Below are positions 43,746 to 52,810 of a stretch of 64,000 nt of DNA, piece by piece. The position numbers were made by a program, and so were the translations under genes. The notes beneath the pieces are model-generated. The model worked only from the letters and a program-made list of their open reading frames with translations, did no database searches and had not been told where the DNA came from. Position 1 is the first letter of the stretch. The number at the start of each line of letters is the position of its first letter. The DNA comes from Hypericibacter sp049323455 (GTDB taxonomy: Bacteria > Pseudomonadota > Alphaproteobacteria > Dongiales > Dongiaceae), in NCBI GenBank assembly GCA_049323455.1, contig JBMONF010000033.1:11135-75134 (forward strand), read 5' to 3'.

Positions 43746-44369
43746 CTATGCGGCGCAGCTGCCGCGCCCGCGTTCGCGTGCATCCCTGAGTGCGCAGTCG
43801 AGATAATCGTTGAGCAGCCGGAGAGCGCCCTCATGCGTGATGCCGCCCTCCTTGACGGCGTGGCGCATCCACAGGCCATCGATCAGGATGGCGATCTCCT
43901 CGGCGACCTTCGCCGCTTTCTCGCGCGGCATGATGTCCTTGAGCGCATGCATGAGATTGCTGCGCAGCCGCCGCTGGATGAGGGTGTTGATGCGCGCGAA
44001 CTGCGGCGAGAAGGGCACTTGGGCCTGGAACGACACCCACGCCTGGGTCACGCCGCGCGTGAAGGCCGGCTCGGCAAACTGGCCCTCGATCACGGCCGTC
44101 AGCCGCTCGCGCGGCGTGCGCGCCAGTTGCAGGCGCGCGATCACCTCGCGCGTCAGCAGGGCGTTGGCATAGCGGATGGCGGCTTCAAGCAGCTCGTCCT
44201 TGCTGCGGTAGTAATGGTGCACGATCCCGGGAGACATGCCCAATCGCGCGGCGATGCGGGCGATGGTCGTGCCGGAAAAACCATATTCCTGAAGGGTGAG
44301 AAGCGCCGCTTCCTCGAGATCGCGGCGGCGTACGTCACGGATGGAGGTCTTGAGTGCGCGGGGTGTCAA
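43746..44369 (-). CDS. betI: TetR-family repressor BetI
   Basis: A regulator of about 207 residues. The TetR helix-turn-helix reads TIARIAARLGMSPGIVHHYYRSKDELLEAAIRYANA, and the ligand domain has the BetI-type QAWVSFQAQVPFSPQFARINTLIQRRLRSNL and LIDGLWMRHAVKEGG segments. BetI represses choline-to-betaine genes and is released by choline. No ATG is available; TTG 44369 fits the family length (E. coli BetI 195), and the frame stays open to a TTG at 44474. Proximity to the betaine importer suggests it controls some or all of that locus. Confidence 0.88.
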   Translation of the reverse strand: MTPRALKTSIRDVRRRDLEEAALLTLQEYGFSGTTIARIAARLGMSPGIVHHYYRSKDELLEAAIRYANALLTREVIARLQLARTPRERLTAVIEGQFAEPAFTRGVTQAWVSFQAQVPFSPQFARINTLIQRRLRSNLMHALKDIMPREKAAKVAEEIAILIDGLWMRHAVKEGGITHEGALRLLNDYLDCALRDARERGRGSCAA

Positions 44370-44649
44370 GCGTTCACCGATCCTGGTTACCGATGCTTTA
44401 TCGAACGGCCATGATGCGAATCGCCATCCGATATTCAACTTTTTATAGTTTACCTCGATTTGACGCCTCCACAAAGGGACGGCCCTAACCCCGGTCGCGG
44501 CGGATTACATCGCGCGGTAGCGCATTAACGAATTGCGGGCATTGCGGCACAGAAGCGCAACGGGCCATGGTGGCGTGATTTTGAGGCCTGTTCTCAATCA
44601 AATAGGCGGCTAGATTTAACCCAGGATCGGCGAACGACAGGGGGGCTTC

Positions 44650-45528
44650 ATGGAACGGATTGAGCGGGCTGCGGATTTGAGAACCGTGCTGGGTGAAGGG
44701 CCACTCTGGCGCGGCTCGGAGCAGCGGCTCTATTGGCTCGATCTGCGCGGGCCCGACATCTTTCGTTTCGATCCCGTAACCGGCCGCAACGAAACGCTGG
44801 GGGCCGCATTGCCATCGGGCCTCGGCGGGCTGGTGTTCGATCGGCAGGGGCGCTGGATCGTCGTCGACGATGCGGGAATTCATCGCCTCGACCCCGCCAG
44901 CGGCTCTCGGACGTCGCTCGGGAATCCCGAAGCCGGCCACCCCGGGAACAGCTTCAATGACGCCAAGGTGGATCGACGCGGCCGGCTCTGGACCGGAAGC
45001 TGCAATCGGGACTGGGTTACGCCAACCGGCAGCTTCTATCTGATGGACACCGACGGCAAGGTGACCGTGATCGATCGCGCTGTGGCTTGCGCCAACGGTC
45101 CCGCCTTTAGCCCCGATGGAAGGCGCGCTTACTGGACGGACAGTCCCACGCGCGAGATCTTTTGCTACGACATCGATCCGGCGTCGGGTGCCGTCGGCCC
45201 CCGACGCAGCTTCCACAAGTTCGGCGACGTGCCCGAGCAGCCCGACGGCATGACCGTCGACGCCGACGGCTGTCTTTGGGTGGCTCTGTGGGACGCATGG
45301 TGCGTGGCGCAGATTCGCCCTGACGGCCGGCTCGAACGGCGCGTCAAGCTGCCGGTGCCGCAGCCGAGCTCGGTCGCCTTCGGCGGCGAGCGCCTGGACC
45401 GGCTGTTCGTGACGACGGCGTCGCTGGGCCTGTCGGAGGCACAACTGCGCGAGGCACCGCTGTCGGGTCACCTGCTGGTGGCTGAGGTCGGCGCGCGGGG
45501 CCTACCGGAACCCGATTACGGAGGATGA
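44650..45528 (+). CDS. SMP-30/gluconolactonase/LRE-family protein
   Basis: A 292-residue six-bladed beta-propeller lactonase. The metal ligand Glu is in LGEGPLW near residue 15, further landmarks are NSFNDAKVDRRGRLWTGS (Asn ligand), FSPDGRRAYWTDS and GMTVDADGCLWVALW (Asp). It probably hydrolyses an aldonolactone to the acid in a sugar-oxidation route. Start ATG 44650 has AGGGGGGC upstream. No neighbouring sugar dehydrogenase is evident, so its pathway is unknown. Confidence 0.92.
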   Translation: MERIERAADLRTVLGEGPLWRGSEQRLYWLDLRGPDIFRFDPVTGRNETLGAALPSGLGGLVFDRQGRWIVVDDAGIHRLDPASGSRTSLGNPEAGHPGNSFNDAKVDRRGRLWTGSCNRDWVTPTGSFYLMDTDGKVTVIDRAVACANGPAFSPDGRRAYWTDSPTREIFCYDIDPASGAVGPRRSFHKFGDVPEQPDGMTVDADGCLWVALWDAWCVAQIRPDGRLERRVKLPVPQPSSVAFGGERLDRLFVTTASLGLSEAQLREAPLSGHLLVAEVGARGLPEPDYGG

Positions 45529-45695
45529 GTTCTCAGACTTGGCCTGCTTCGCGGCAAGCCTCTCCTTGCCCTTTGGCCGAGCCGCGCTCCTTGATCGCAT
45601 CGGCTGCCGGGGCTGATCGGTGGAGGTGCGGCCACAGCCGCGCCACGCCAACGAACTTCCGCGGCTGTCGCCTGCAGCGGGCTGACGCCTGAATA

Positions 45696-45717
45696 GGAGG
45701 CTGTTCGCCTCCGTTTT
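45696..45717 (+). terminator. Intrinsic terminator-like hairpin
   Basis: GGAGGC (45696-45701) and GCCTCC (45707-45712) form a six-pair stem with a five-base loop, followed by GTTTT. It is placed about 170 bases downstream of the SMP-30 gene. Confidence 0.5.
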
Positions 45718-45843
45718 GACATACGCAGGGTGTGGGGAAATTTGCGCGCCAAGGTGTCATGGCTGCCGGTTAGGCGGGCGACGACGCATAAGCATACGGC
45801 CTGCCGGCCCGCAGCGTCGCCGCACGATGCGGCCGCATTGCCC

Positions 45844-45857
45844 CTGATTTGGATCAA
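45844..45857 (+). promoter_or_regulatory. FNR/ANR-like box upstream of cytochrome b561
   Basis: CTGATTTGGATCAA matches TTGAT-N4-ATCAA with one mismatch. Its centre is about 106 bases before the start at 45957, which would put a -41.5 dependent start near 45892. No good -10 was seen at the matching place, so activation is inferred. Confidence 0.5.
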
Positions 45858-45956
45858 GGAATTTTGGGGCTCGCCGCATCACCGTCATCGACGAACGCAG
45901 GCCACGCCAGGGAAAACGACGTCTTTGGCTGAGACAAGGATGGGAGCATTCCGATC

Positions 45957-46706
45957 ATGACGACGATCTCGACGCCGGTCTGGGATTTGCCGACGCGTCT
46001 CTTCCACTGGCTGCTGGCGGCCTCCGTCATCGTCGCCTACCTCACCGGCGAGGACGAAGGCACGATATTTGCCGTTCATGTCGTGGCCGGCCATCTCGTC
46101 CTGCTGCTGCTGCTGGTCCGGATCGTCTGGGGGTTCATCGGCAGCCCCCGCTCGCGCTTCACCGATTTCACCTATTCCTGGCATTCGATCCGCGAATACG
46201 CGACGCAGTTGCTTCGATTTTCGCCGCCGCGCCATACCGGCCATAACCCCCTCGGCGGCCTCATGGTGTTTGCGATGGTCGTCCTTCTGGCGGCTGTGAC
46301 CTGGACCGGGCTCGCCAGCGCGGCCGCCAAGGGCTATCAGGCAGGCTCGTCGCTGATCGCCATGATGGGTGCGGGCAGCCGCGCCGCCGGCGAGCTGCAC
46401 GAGACCCTGGGCTCGCTCATCATGGTGCTGGCCGGCATCCATGTCCTTGCCGTCTTTCTTCATTGGCTTCTCACCGGCGACAACATCATCCGCGCCATGA
46501 TCACGGGGCGCAAACATCTCCCGGCGGCCGAGGCGGCCAAGGAGCGACCGCTCGCAGGCCCGGCCCGTGGCATTGCCCTTGCGGTCTTCACCGCCGTTGC
46601 CGCGATCGGCGTCATGCGCGGCTTCGATTGGCAGGCGTTGGTGACCCGCCCCGCAGGCGAGGCCGGCGAGGTCGATACGGGCGATGGGGAGAACGACGCG
46701 GATTGA
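45957..46706 (+). CDS. Cytochrome b561-family di-haem membrane protein
   Basis: A 249-residue protein with four main hydrophobic helices and a further C-terminal one. Haem-ligand histidines are seen in TRLFHWLL, HVVAGHLV, GHNPLGGLM, ELHETLGSL and AGIHVLAVFLHWLL, the pattern of Ni-hydrogenase-type b561 cytochromes. It carries electrons between the quinone pool and a partner, often a c-type cytochrome. It may be expressed at low oxygen given the FNR-like box. The Lon-type protease gene follows after 123 bases. Confidence 0.92.
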   Translation: MTTISTPVWDLPTRLFHWLLAASVIVAYLTGEDEGTIFAVHVVAGHLVLLLLLVRIVWGFIGSPRSRFTDFTYSWHSIREYATQLLRFSPPRHTGHNPLGGLMVFAMVVLLAAVTWTGLASAAAKGYQAGSSLIAMMGAGSRAAGELHETLGSLIMVLAGIHVLAVFLHWLLTGDNIIRAMITGRKHLPAAEAAKERPLAGPARGIALAVFTAVAAIGVMRGFDWQALVTRPAGEAGEVDTGDGENDAD

Positions 46707-46829
46707 CGATCCGACGCCGGACCGAGTGCGGGAGCGCGACGACGTCCATGATGTCCATGCTATAGTGCGGCTGCCGCCCTCATCGGGCGGCAGATTTCGC
46801 CATAGCCCGTTGCCGGGAAGGGAGGACCC

Positions 46830-49277
46830 GTGGCTGCACCCGTCACCCCGCTTTCGACCGACGCTCTCTACCGCCACTGCGACCCGGCGGAGCTGGCCTT
46901 CAAGACGACGGCGGAGCTCGAAGACATCACGCAGATTCTGGGGCAAAGCCGAGCCCTGGCCGCGCTCGAATTCGGTATCGGCATCCGGCGCCCGGGCTAC
47001 AACCTGTACGCGCTTGGGCCGAGCGGAACCGGCAAGCACACCACCATCCGCAGCTTCCTCGAAGAGCGCGCCAAGGCCGGCGCGGTTCCGCCTGACCTCT
47101 GTTACGTCAACAACTTCGACCTCCCCCATAAGCCGATCGCGCTCCATTTGCAGGCCGGGATGGGCGCGCAGTTCCAGGCGGACATGCACGGCTTGATCGA
47201 CGATCTGCGCGTCGCCATACCGGCGATCTTCGAAAGCGAGGATTACCGCAACCGCCGGCAGATCATCGAGGAGGCGAACAAGCGGCGCCAGGAGGAGGTG
47301 TTCGAGCGGCTCCAGGCCGAGGGCGAGCAGAAAGGCATCGCGCTTTTGCGCACGCCGATGGGCTTCGCTTTCGCGCCCGTGCGCGACGGCGCGGCCCTCA
47401 CGCCCGAAGAGTTCCACAAGCTGCCGGAAAGCGAGCGCCGGAGAATCGAGAACGATCTGAAGGCGCTTCAGGAGGAGCTGGAGGAGAACCTGCGCCGGTT
47501 CCCGCAATGGGAGCGCGAGCGCCGCGACCGCGTGCGCGAACTCAACCGGCAGGTCACCATGGCCGCCGTGGGCAGCGGCATCAACGGCCTCAAGGCGCGC
47601 TACAAGGACCAGGCCGCAGTCCTCGCTTATCTCGGGACGGTCGAAGAGGACATCGTCGAGAACGCGGATGCCTTCCTGGTGACTGGCGGCGAGGGACCCG
47701 TCCCCCCGGCCGTGATGCGCTCGATGCCGGGCATCGCCGATCGCTTCCGCCGCTACCAGGTGAATCTGCTGATCGACCACAGCAAGCAGCATGGTGCGCC
47801 GGTGCTCTACGAGGACAACCCGACCATGCCGAACCTGGTCGGCCGCGTGGAGAATCTGGCCGAGATGGGCGCACTGGTCACCGATTTCACGCTGATCAAG
47901 GCGGGTGCCCTGCACCGGGCAAATGGCGGCTACCTGCTGCTCGACGCGCGGAAGCTGCTGACCCAGCCTTTCGCTTGGGAGGCGTTGAAGCGCGTGCTCA
48001 AGGCGCGGCTGATCACGATCGAAGCGCCGGGGCAGGCTTTCAGCCTCATCAGCACGGTATCGCTCGAGCCGGAGCCGGTGCCGCTCGACGTGAAGATCGT
48101 CATCGTCGGCGACCGCATGCTTTATCACCTGCTCTGCGCCCTGGATCCCGACTTCATGGATCTCTTCAAGGTTGCGGTCGATTTCGACGACGACATGCCG
48201 CGAAACGGCGATTCCAGCATGGCCTATGCGCGGTTGGTCGCGACCATTGGCCGAAAGGAGGAGCTGAAGCCGCTCGATCGCGAGGCGGTCGCGCGGGTCA
48301 TCGAGCATGCGGCGCGCCTCGCCGAGGACAATCGCAAGCTGACCGCGCGCATCGGGCAGATTGCCGACATATTGCGCGAGGCCGATTACTGGGCGAGCCA
48401 GGCCAAGCGCGATGTGATCGCGGCCGCCGATGTCGAGGCGACCATCGCGGCGCAGATCCACCGCGCCGATCGCGTGCGCGAGCGTTCGCTGGAAAGCATC
48501 GACAACGGTATCGTCCTGATCGATACCGACGGCGCCAGGGTCGGCCAGATCAACGGCCTTTCGGTGATCTCGCTCGCCGATTTCTCGTTCGGACGGCCGA
48601 GCCGGATCACGGCGCGCGTGCGGCTCGGCCGCGGCGAGGTGGTGGACATCGAGCGTCGGGTGGAGCTGGGCGGGCCGATCCATTCCAAGGGCGTGCTGAT
48701 CCTTTCGGCCTTTCTCGGCGCGCGCTATGCGGTCGACCATCCGCTGTCGCTGTCGGCCAGTCTCGTGTTCGAGCAATCCTACAGCGAGGTCGAAGGCGAC
48801 AGCGCTTCCTCGGCCGAACTTTACGCGCTTCTGTCGGCGCTGGCCGATCTGCCGATCGATCAGTCCTTCGCCGTCACCGGCTCGGTCAACCAGCACGGCC
48901 AGGTGCAGGCGATCGGCGGGGTCAATGAGAAGATCGAAGGCTTCTTCGATACCTGCCGGCGGCGCGGCCTCACCGGGCGCCAAGGCGTGTTGATCCCGGC
49001 TTCCAACGCGCGTCATCTGATGTTGCGCCGCGACGTGGTCGAGGCGGCACGCGAGGGCAAGTTCCGCATTTTCCCAATCGAGACCATTGACCAGGGTATC
49101 GAGATCCTGACCGGCGTGCCTGCGGGCGCGCGCGGCGCCGACGGCAAGTTTCCCGAAGGCAGCGTCAACCGCCGCGTCGAGGATCGCCTGATCGAACTCG
49201 CCCGGCGCCGACAAGTCTTTGGTGCCGCGGGACCGGGCGGCGCCGAAGCCGCGCCGCCGGTGGAGGCTGAGAAATGA
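46830..49277 (+). CDS. Lon-related ATP-dependent protease (LonB/COG1067 type)
   Basis: An 815-residue protease. P-loop GPSGTGKH is at 63-70; a long insert follows within the AAA region, with coiled-coil-rich sequence at about 130-260. The C-terminal Lon proteolytic domain has catalytic Ser658 in EGDSASS and Lys701 in GGVNEKIEG, 43 residues apart as in archaeal-type Lon. It lacks the N-terminal substrate domain of classic LonA. It probably degrades damaged or regulatory proteins. Its stop overlaps the next start by 4 bases. Confidence 0.93.
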   Translation: MAAPVTPLSTDALYRHCDPAELAFKTTAELEDITQILGQSRALAALEFGIGIRRPGYNLYALGPSGTGKHTTIRSFLEERAKAGAVPPDLCYVNNFDLPHKPIALHLQAGMGAQFQADMHGLIDDLRVAIPAIFESEDYRNRRQIIEEANKRRQEEVFERLQAEGEQKGIALLRTPMGFAFAPVRDGAALTPEEFHKLPESERRRIENDLKALQEELEENLRRFPQWERERRDRVRELNRQVTMAAVGSGINGLKARYKDQAAVLAYLGTVEEDIVENADAFLVTGGEGPVPPAVMRSMPGIADRFRRYQVNLLIDHSKQHGAPVLYEDNPTMPNLVGRVENLAEMGALVTDFTLIKAGALHRANGGYLLLDARKLLTQPFAWEALKRVLKARLITIEAPGQAFSLISTVSLEPEPVPLDVKIVIVGDRMLYHLLCALDPDFMDLFKVAVDFDDDMPRNGDSSMAYARLVATIGRKEELKPLDREAVARVIEHAARLAEDNRKLTARIGQIADILREADYWASQAKRDVIAAADVEATIAAQIHRADRVRERSLESIDNGIVLIDTDGARVGQINGLSVISLADFSFGRPSRITARVRLGRGEVVDIERRVELGGPIHSKGVLILSAFLGARYAVDHPLSLSASLVFEQSYSEVEGDSASSAELYALLSALADLPIDQSFAVTGSVNQHGQVQAIGGVNEKIEGFFDTCRRRGLTGRQGVLIPASNARHLMLRRDVVEAAREGKFRIFPIETIDQGIEILTGVPAGARGADGKFPEGSVNRRVEDRLIELARRRQVFGAAGPGGAEAAPPVEAEK

Positions 49278-50128
49278 CCGCACAGAGCGATTTGGCGTCT
49301 ATACGCCGCATCCTGGTGGCGCTCGACGCTTCGCCCGAGAGCCTTGCCGCGCTGGAGCATGCGGCCGACCTTGCGGCGCGCCTGCAGGCGGAGCTGACCG
49401 GGCTCTTCATCGAGGACGAGGATCTCCTCAATCTGGCGCGGCTTCCCTTCGCCCGCGAGGTCAGCCGATTGACCCGCGCCGGCCGCGCGCTCGACGCCGA
49501 GATCCTGGAAGAGGAGCTGAGGGCGCAAGCGGCGCTTTCGCGCCGCGCGCTCAAGGAGATGGCGGAGGCCATGAATCTGCGCTGGTCCTTTCGCGTGCTG
49601 CGCGGGCGTATCGAGCGCGAGCTCGAAACCGCGGCGAGCGAAGCCGACCTGCTGGCGCTGGGCCGCCGCCCGCAGAGAATAGGCGGCGAACGGCTTGGTC
49701 GCACCACGGCGCGCATGGTGAAGGAGCTGCATTGCTCGGTGCTGCTTTCGGGAGCCAAGCGCGCCGCCCCCGACGCTCCGGTGGCGATCTTGTATACGGA
49801 GGCACCCTGCGCCGATGCGGCGCTTGCGTTGGCGGCTCAGGCTGCGCGCGAGGAGAAACGGCCGCTTCTGGCCGTCATTTCGGCCAGGGACCAGGCCGAG
49901 TTCGAGGCCCGGCGCAAGCGCGTGCAGAAACGCGTCGACGGCGAGGCGATCAAGCTGCAATTCCGGGCCGCGATCGGCGGCGACGGGGCAGCGCGTCATG
50001 TCGTCGAAAGGGCGGGTCCACGGCTCCTGGTGCTCGGCTGCGACGCGGCGGGCAGGCTTCCTGCCGAATGGGCCGAGGCGGCGGGCAACGTGGATTGTCC
50101 AGTGCTGGTGGTGCGCGGTGCATCCTAG
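49274..50128 (+). CDS. Universal stress protein (UspA) family, tandem-domain length
   Basis: A 284-residue protein. The first domain starts with the Usp strand RRILVALDASPESLAALEHAADLA; the second half (APVAILYTEAPCADAALALAAQA and a terminal CPVLVVRGA) is a more diverged second Usp-like unit. The second ATP-loop is weak. Usp proteins bind nucleotide and modulate stress survival. Translational coupling to the Lon-type protease suggests a shared stress response. Confidence 0.88.
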   Translation: MTAQSDLASIRRILVALDASPESLAALEHAADLAARLQAELTGLFIEDEDLLNLARLPFAREVSRLTRAGRALDAEILEEELRAQAALSRRALKEMAEAMNLRWSFRVLRGRIERELETAASEADLLALGRRPQRIGGERLGRTTARMVKELHCSVLLSGAKRAAPDAPVAILYTEAPCADAALALAAQAAREEKRPLLAVISARDQAEFEARRKRVQKRVDGEAIKLQFRAAIGGDGAARHVVERAGPRLLVLGCDAAGRLPAEWAEAAGNVDCPVLVVRGAS

Positions 50129-50236
50129 TGAACCGGGCGCCGACTTGGCAGCCTCGTCGCGCCGGACGACCCCGAGCTGCCGATCGTGCGGCGCGACCAT
50201 CTCCGCCGTCGGTCGGACGTCGCTTGCGGGAAGATC

Positions 50237-50716
50237 ATGAGAGCGATGCTCGACCTGGTGCGGTTCTTCAGCCTGCTTTTCGTCGCCCTCACGCTGGGGC
50301 TCGTCTTCAGCCACGTCATGGAACTCCCGGGCAAGCTGAGGCTAGACGGCGCGGACTGGCTCACCGTCCAGCACAACCTCTACGTCGCCTTCGGCGTCGT
50401 CGGTGCGGCGATCGAGGTGCTCGCGATTGTTCTCGTCTGGCTGCTCGTTTTCCTGGTGCGCGCACGCAAGCCCGCATGGCGGTGGACGCTGATCGCCGCC
50501 CTCTGCGTGTCGGCGGGTCTGGGGGTCTGGTTCTGGCTGGTCTCGCCGATGAACGCGGCGCTGAACGCCTGGACGCCCGAAACTCTGCCGCCCGACTGGA
50601 CCCGTTATCGCGATCAGTGGGAGATTGGGCACGCGATCCATGCCGCGCTGTTCGGCCTGGGATTCGGCGCGCTCGTGATCGCGCTCCTGGGCGAGACGCG
50701 AGCGCTGGCGCGCTGA
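50237..50716 (+). CDS. Four-helix membrane protein of unknown function
   Basis: A 159-residue protein with four hydrophobic segments (about 5-25, 47-70, 80-103 and 132-153), a Trp/Arg-rich loop and a short Arg tail. It resembles small DUF1772-like membrane proteins in the HAALFGLGFGALVIALLGE region, but I cannot assign a family with certainty. It ends tail-to-tail with the LysR gene. ATG 50237 chosen; 50246 is an alternative. Confidence 0.75.
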   Translation: MRAMLDLVRFFSLLFVALTLGLVFSHVMELPGKLRLDGADWLTVQHNLYVAFGVVGAAIEVLAIVLVWLLVFLVRARKPAWRWTLIAALCVSAGLGVWFWLVSPMNAALNAWTPETLPPDWTRYRDQWEIGHAIHAALFGLGFGALVIALLGETRALAR

Positions 50717-50732
50717 GGATCGGGCGAGCCGC

Positions 50733-51683
50733 TCACACCTCGACGGCCTCTCGCCGCGGCCTCGCCGGCGCGGCGCGCTCGGCACGCGGATGGGCCGCTT
50801 CGAGCGCACCGAGGAAGGCATGGAGCACCGCGGTCGACATCGTTCCGCGGCGCTTGGCAACCTCGAACACGGAATCGAAAGAGAGCGTCGCCGGCAGCAA
50901 GGGGCGCATCTGGCCTTTCTCCACCCATTGCGTCGCGAAGTGCGCCGGCAGATAGGCGATGTAGTGTCCGGACAGCACGAGCATGGCCAGCGCTTCCATA
51001 TAGTCGGTAGTCGTCGCCGCCTTGGGGGCGAAGGGGACGCGCGGGCGGGCCCCTTCCATATAGCCGCGGTCGGCGAAGGGAACGCGGGCGATTTCGGCCA
51101 GGCTGAGCTCGGGCTCGGGCCGCTCGAACAGCGGATGGCCGCGCCCGCAATAGAGCGTCTGCCGTTCGTGGAACAGCAGATCGTAAGACAGGCCGGCCAC
51201 ATGATGGTGAAAGGCGCCGATCGCCGCTTGCAGCCGCCCATCCAGCACCCCGCGCTCGAGATCGTGCGGGCCGGCAATCTGCAGCCGCAGCGTTACCTCG
51301 GGCGCCTGCGCCTTGAAGCGTCGGATCGCCTCGATCAGCCGGCAATCGGCGTTGGTGATGGTGCTGTCGACGATGCCGATGTGGAGCTCGCCCCACATCG
51401 CGCCCTTGAGCGCCCCCACCTCGGCGCTGAAGTCCGAGAGGCGCGCGAATAGCCGCTGCGCCGCCTCGTAAACGGTGCGCCCCTTGTCGGTCAGGCGAAA
51501 GCCGATTCGTCCGCGCTGGCACAGCCGCATGCCCAACCGGGCCTCCAGATCGGCCACCAGCGTGCTGATGCGCGACTGGCTGATGTTGAGGCGCGTCTGC
51601 GCCGCGGTGAAGCCGCCCGCTTCGACGATGGTGCAGAAGACGCGCAGGAGCTTGAGGTCGATGTCGGCAAGCTGCGGAGCCAT
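50733..51683 (-). CDS. LysR-type transcriptional regulator
   Basis: A 316-residue LTTR. N-terminal helix-turn-helix LLRVFCTIVEAGGFTAAQTRLNISQSRISTLVADLEARLG is clear; the effector domain has GELHIGIVDSTITNADCRL and ends with an Arg-Pro-rich tail. It is divergent from the ureohydrolase/creatininase/ABC operon, with a 138-base AT-richer gap, the usual LTTR arrangement. It probably activates that operon in response to the imported substrate. A longer frame extending to 52808 is antisense to the operon and was rejected. Confidence 0.93.
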   Translation of the reverse strand: MAPQLADIDLKLLRVFCTIVEAGGFTAAQTRLNISQSRISTLVADLEARLGMRLCQRGRIGFRLTDKGRTVYEAAQRLFARLSDFSAEVGALKGAMWGELHIGIVDSTITNADCRLIEAIRRFKAQAPEVTLRLQIAGPHDLERGVLDGRLQAAIGAFHHHVAGLSYDLLFHERQTLYCGRGHPLFERPEPELSLAEIARVPFADRGYMEGARPRVPFAPKAATTTDYMEALAMLVLSGHYIAYLPAHFATQWVEKGQMRPLLPATLSFDSVFEVAKRRGTMSTAVLHAFLGALEAAHPRAERAAPARPRREAVEV

Positions 51684-51821
51684 GGGTTGATTATATTCCA
51701 AAAATAGAAAGTGAAAGTTCGTATTTTTTGATTTATCGGAACTATCGACTGGTCGAAACTCGTAGGCCGGAGCGGCGCCAGAACCGCCGACCAGAAAATG
51801 CGAAGGACAGAGGGGGACAGG

Positions 51822-52799
51822 ATGGCGAAGGCCCAGGCCAATCCGCAGCCGGTCGACGCGGCCGTGACGCCGCGGTTCGGGTCGATTCCGACCTTCATGC
51901 GGCTGCCCCACCTCAAGGATCCGGGCCAGCTCGACATCGCGCTCATTGGCGTGCCCTGGGACGGGGGCACGACCAACCGCGCCGGCGCCCGGCATGGGCC
52001 GCGCGAGATCCGCAACATGTCGAGCTTCATGCGCAAGGTTCATCATGTGAGCCGCATCGCACCCTACGAGCTGGCGCGCGTGGGCGATCTCGGCGATGCG
52101 CCGGTGAACCCGATCGATCTCAGGGACAGCCTGGGGCGCATCGAGCGCTTCTACGCCAAGGTGCATGCGGCCGGCTGCGTGCCGCTTTCGGCCGGCGGCG
52201 ACCACCTGATCACGCTGCCGATCTTCCGTGCCATCGCCGCGAAGCGGCCCGTCGGCATGATTCATTTCGATGCCCACTCCGACACCAACGACCGCTATTT
52301 CGGCGACAACAAATACACGCATGGCACCCCATTCCGCCGCGCGGTCGAGGAGGGACTGCTCGATCCCAAGCGCACCGTGCAGATCGGCATCCGCGGCTCG
52401 ATCTACAGCGCGGACGATATGGAATTCGCCGAGAAGTCCGGCATGCGCGTGATCTATATGGAAGAGTTCTGCCGGCTCGGGGTCGAGAAGACGATCAAGG
52501 AGGCCCGGCGCGTGGTCGGCCGAGGCCCGACCTATATCAGCTTCGACGTGGACGGGCTCGATCCCGTCTTCGCGCCCGGCACCGGCACGCCCGAGATCGG
52601 CGGGCTTACCACCCGCGAGGCACAGCACATTCTGCGGGGGCTCCAGGGTCTCGATCTCGTTGGCGGCGACGTGGTCGAGGTCGCCCCACCCTTCGACCCC
52701 TCGGGCAACACCGCGCTGGTCGGCGCCACCATCATGTTCGAGATCCTGTGCCTGCTGGCCGACGCGGTCGCGCGTCGGCGCAAGGGCGGCAAGCGCTAG
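51822..52799 (+). CDS. Ureohydrolase, agmatinase/arginase family
   Basis: A 325-residue manganese or nickel hydrolase. Metal-binding motifs are GGDH (125-128), HFDAHSD (148-154) and SFDVDGLDP (about 240-248), all intact. The FAPGTGTPEIGG loop is typical of agmatinases. It should cleave a guanidino compound to urea and an amine. Context (creatininase-family hydrolase, ABC importer, SDRs) makes agmatine or guanidinobutyrate plausible, but a less usual guanidino substrate cannot be excluded. Start ATG 51822 has GGGGGACAGG upstream. Confidence 0.93.
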   Translation: MAKAQANPQPVDAAVTPRFGSIPTFMRLPHLKDPGQLDIALIGVPWDGGTTNRAGARHGPREIRNMSSFMRKVHHVSRIAPYELARVGDLGDAPVNPIDLRDSLGRIERFYAKVHAAGCVPLSAGGDHLITLPIFRAIAAKRPVGMIHFDAHSDTNDRYFGDNKYTHGTPFRRAVEEGLLDPKRTVQIGIRGSIYSADDMEFAEKSGMRVIYMEEFCRLGVEKTIKEARRVVGRGPTYISFDVDGLDPVFAPGTGTPEIGGLTTREAQHILRGLQGLDLVGGDVVEVAPPFDPSGNTALVGATIMFEILCLLADAVARRRKGGKR

Positions 52800-52810
52800 G
52801 GGGAACAACC

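Larger units (their letters stand above)
45529..45956. other. Intergenic region before the cytochrome b561 gene
   Basis: 428 bases without a supported gene. It holds a terminator-like hairpin (45696-45717) and an FNR-like box (45844-45857). Short minus-strand frames across 45516-45857 have no domain similarity that I recognise. Confidence 0.55.

Noticed and set aside
45516..45857. Minus-strand frames suggesting a small gene before cytochrome b561
   Set aside because: Overlapping frames give low-complexity sequence; no domain, and a terminator-like hairpin and an FNR-like box lie within.
45885..49283. Very long open frame on the minus strand (over 1100 codons)
   Set aside because: Antisense to the Lon-type protease; its translation is Arg/His/Asp-rich without any domain, as expected opposite a GC-rich gene.
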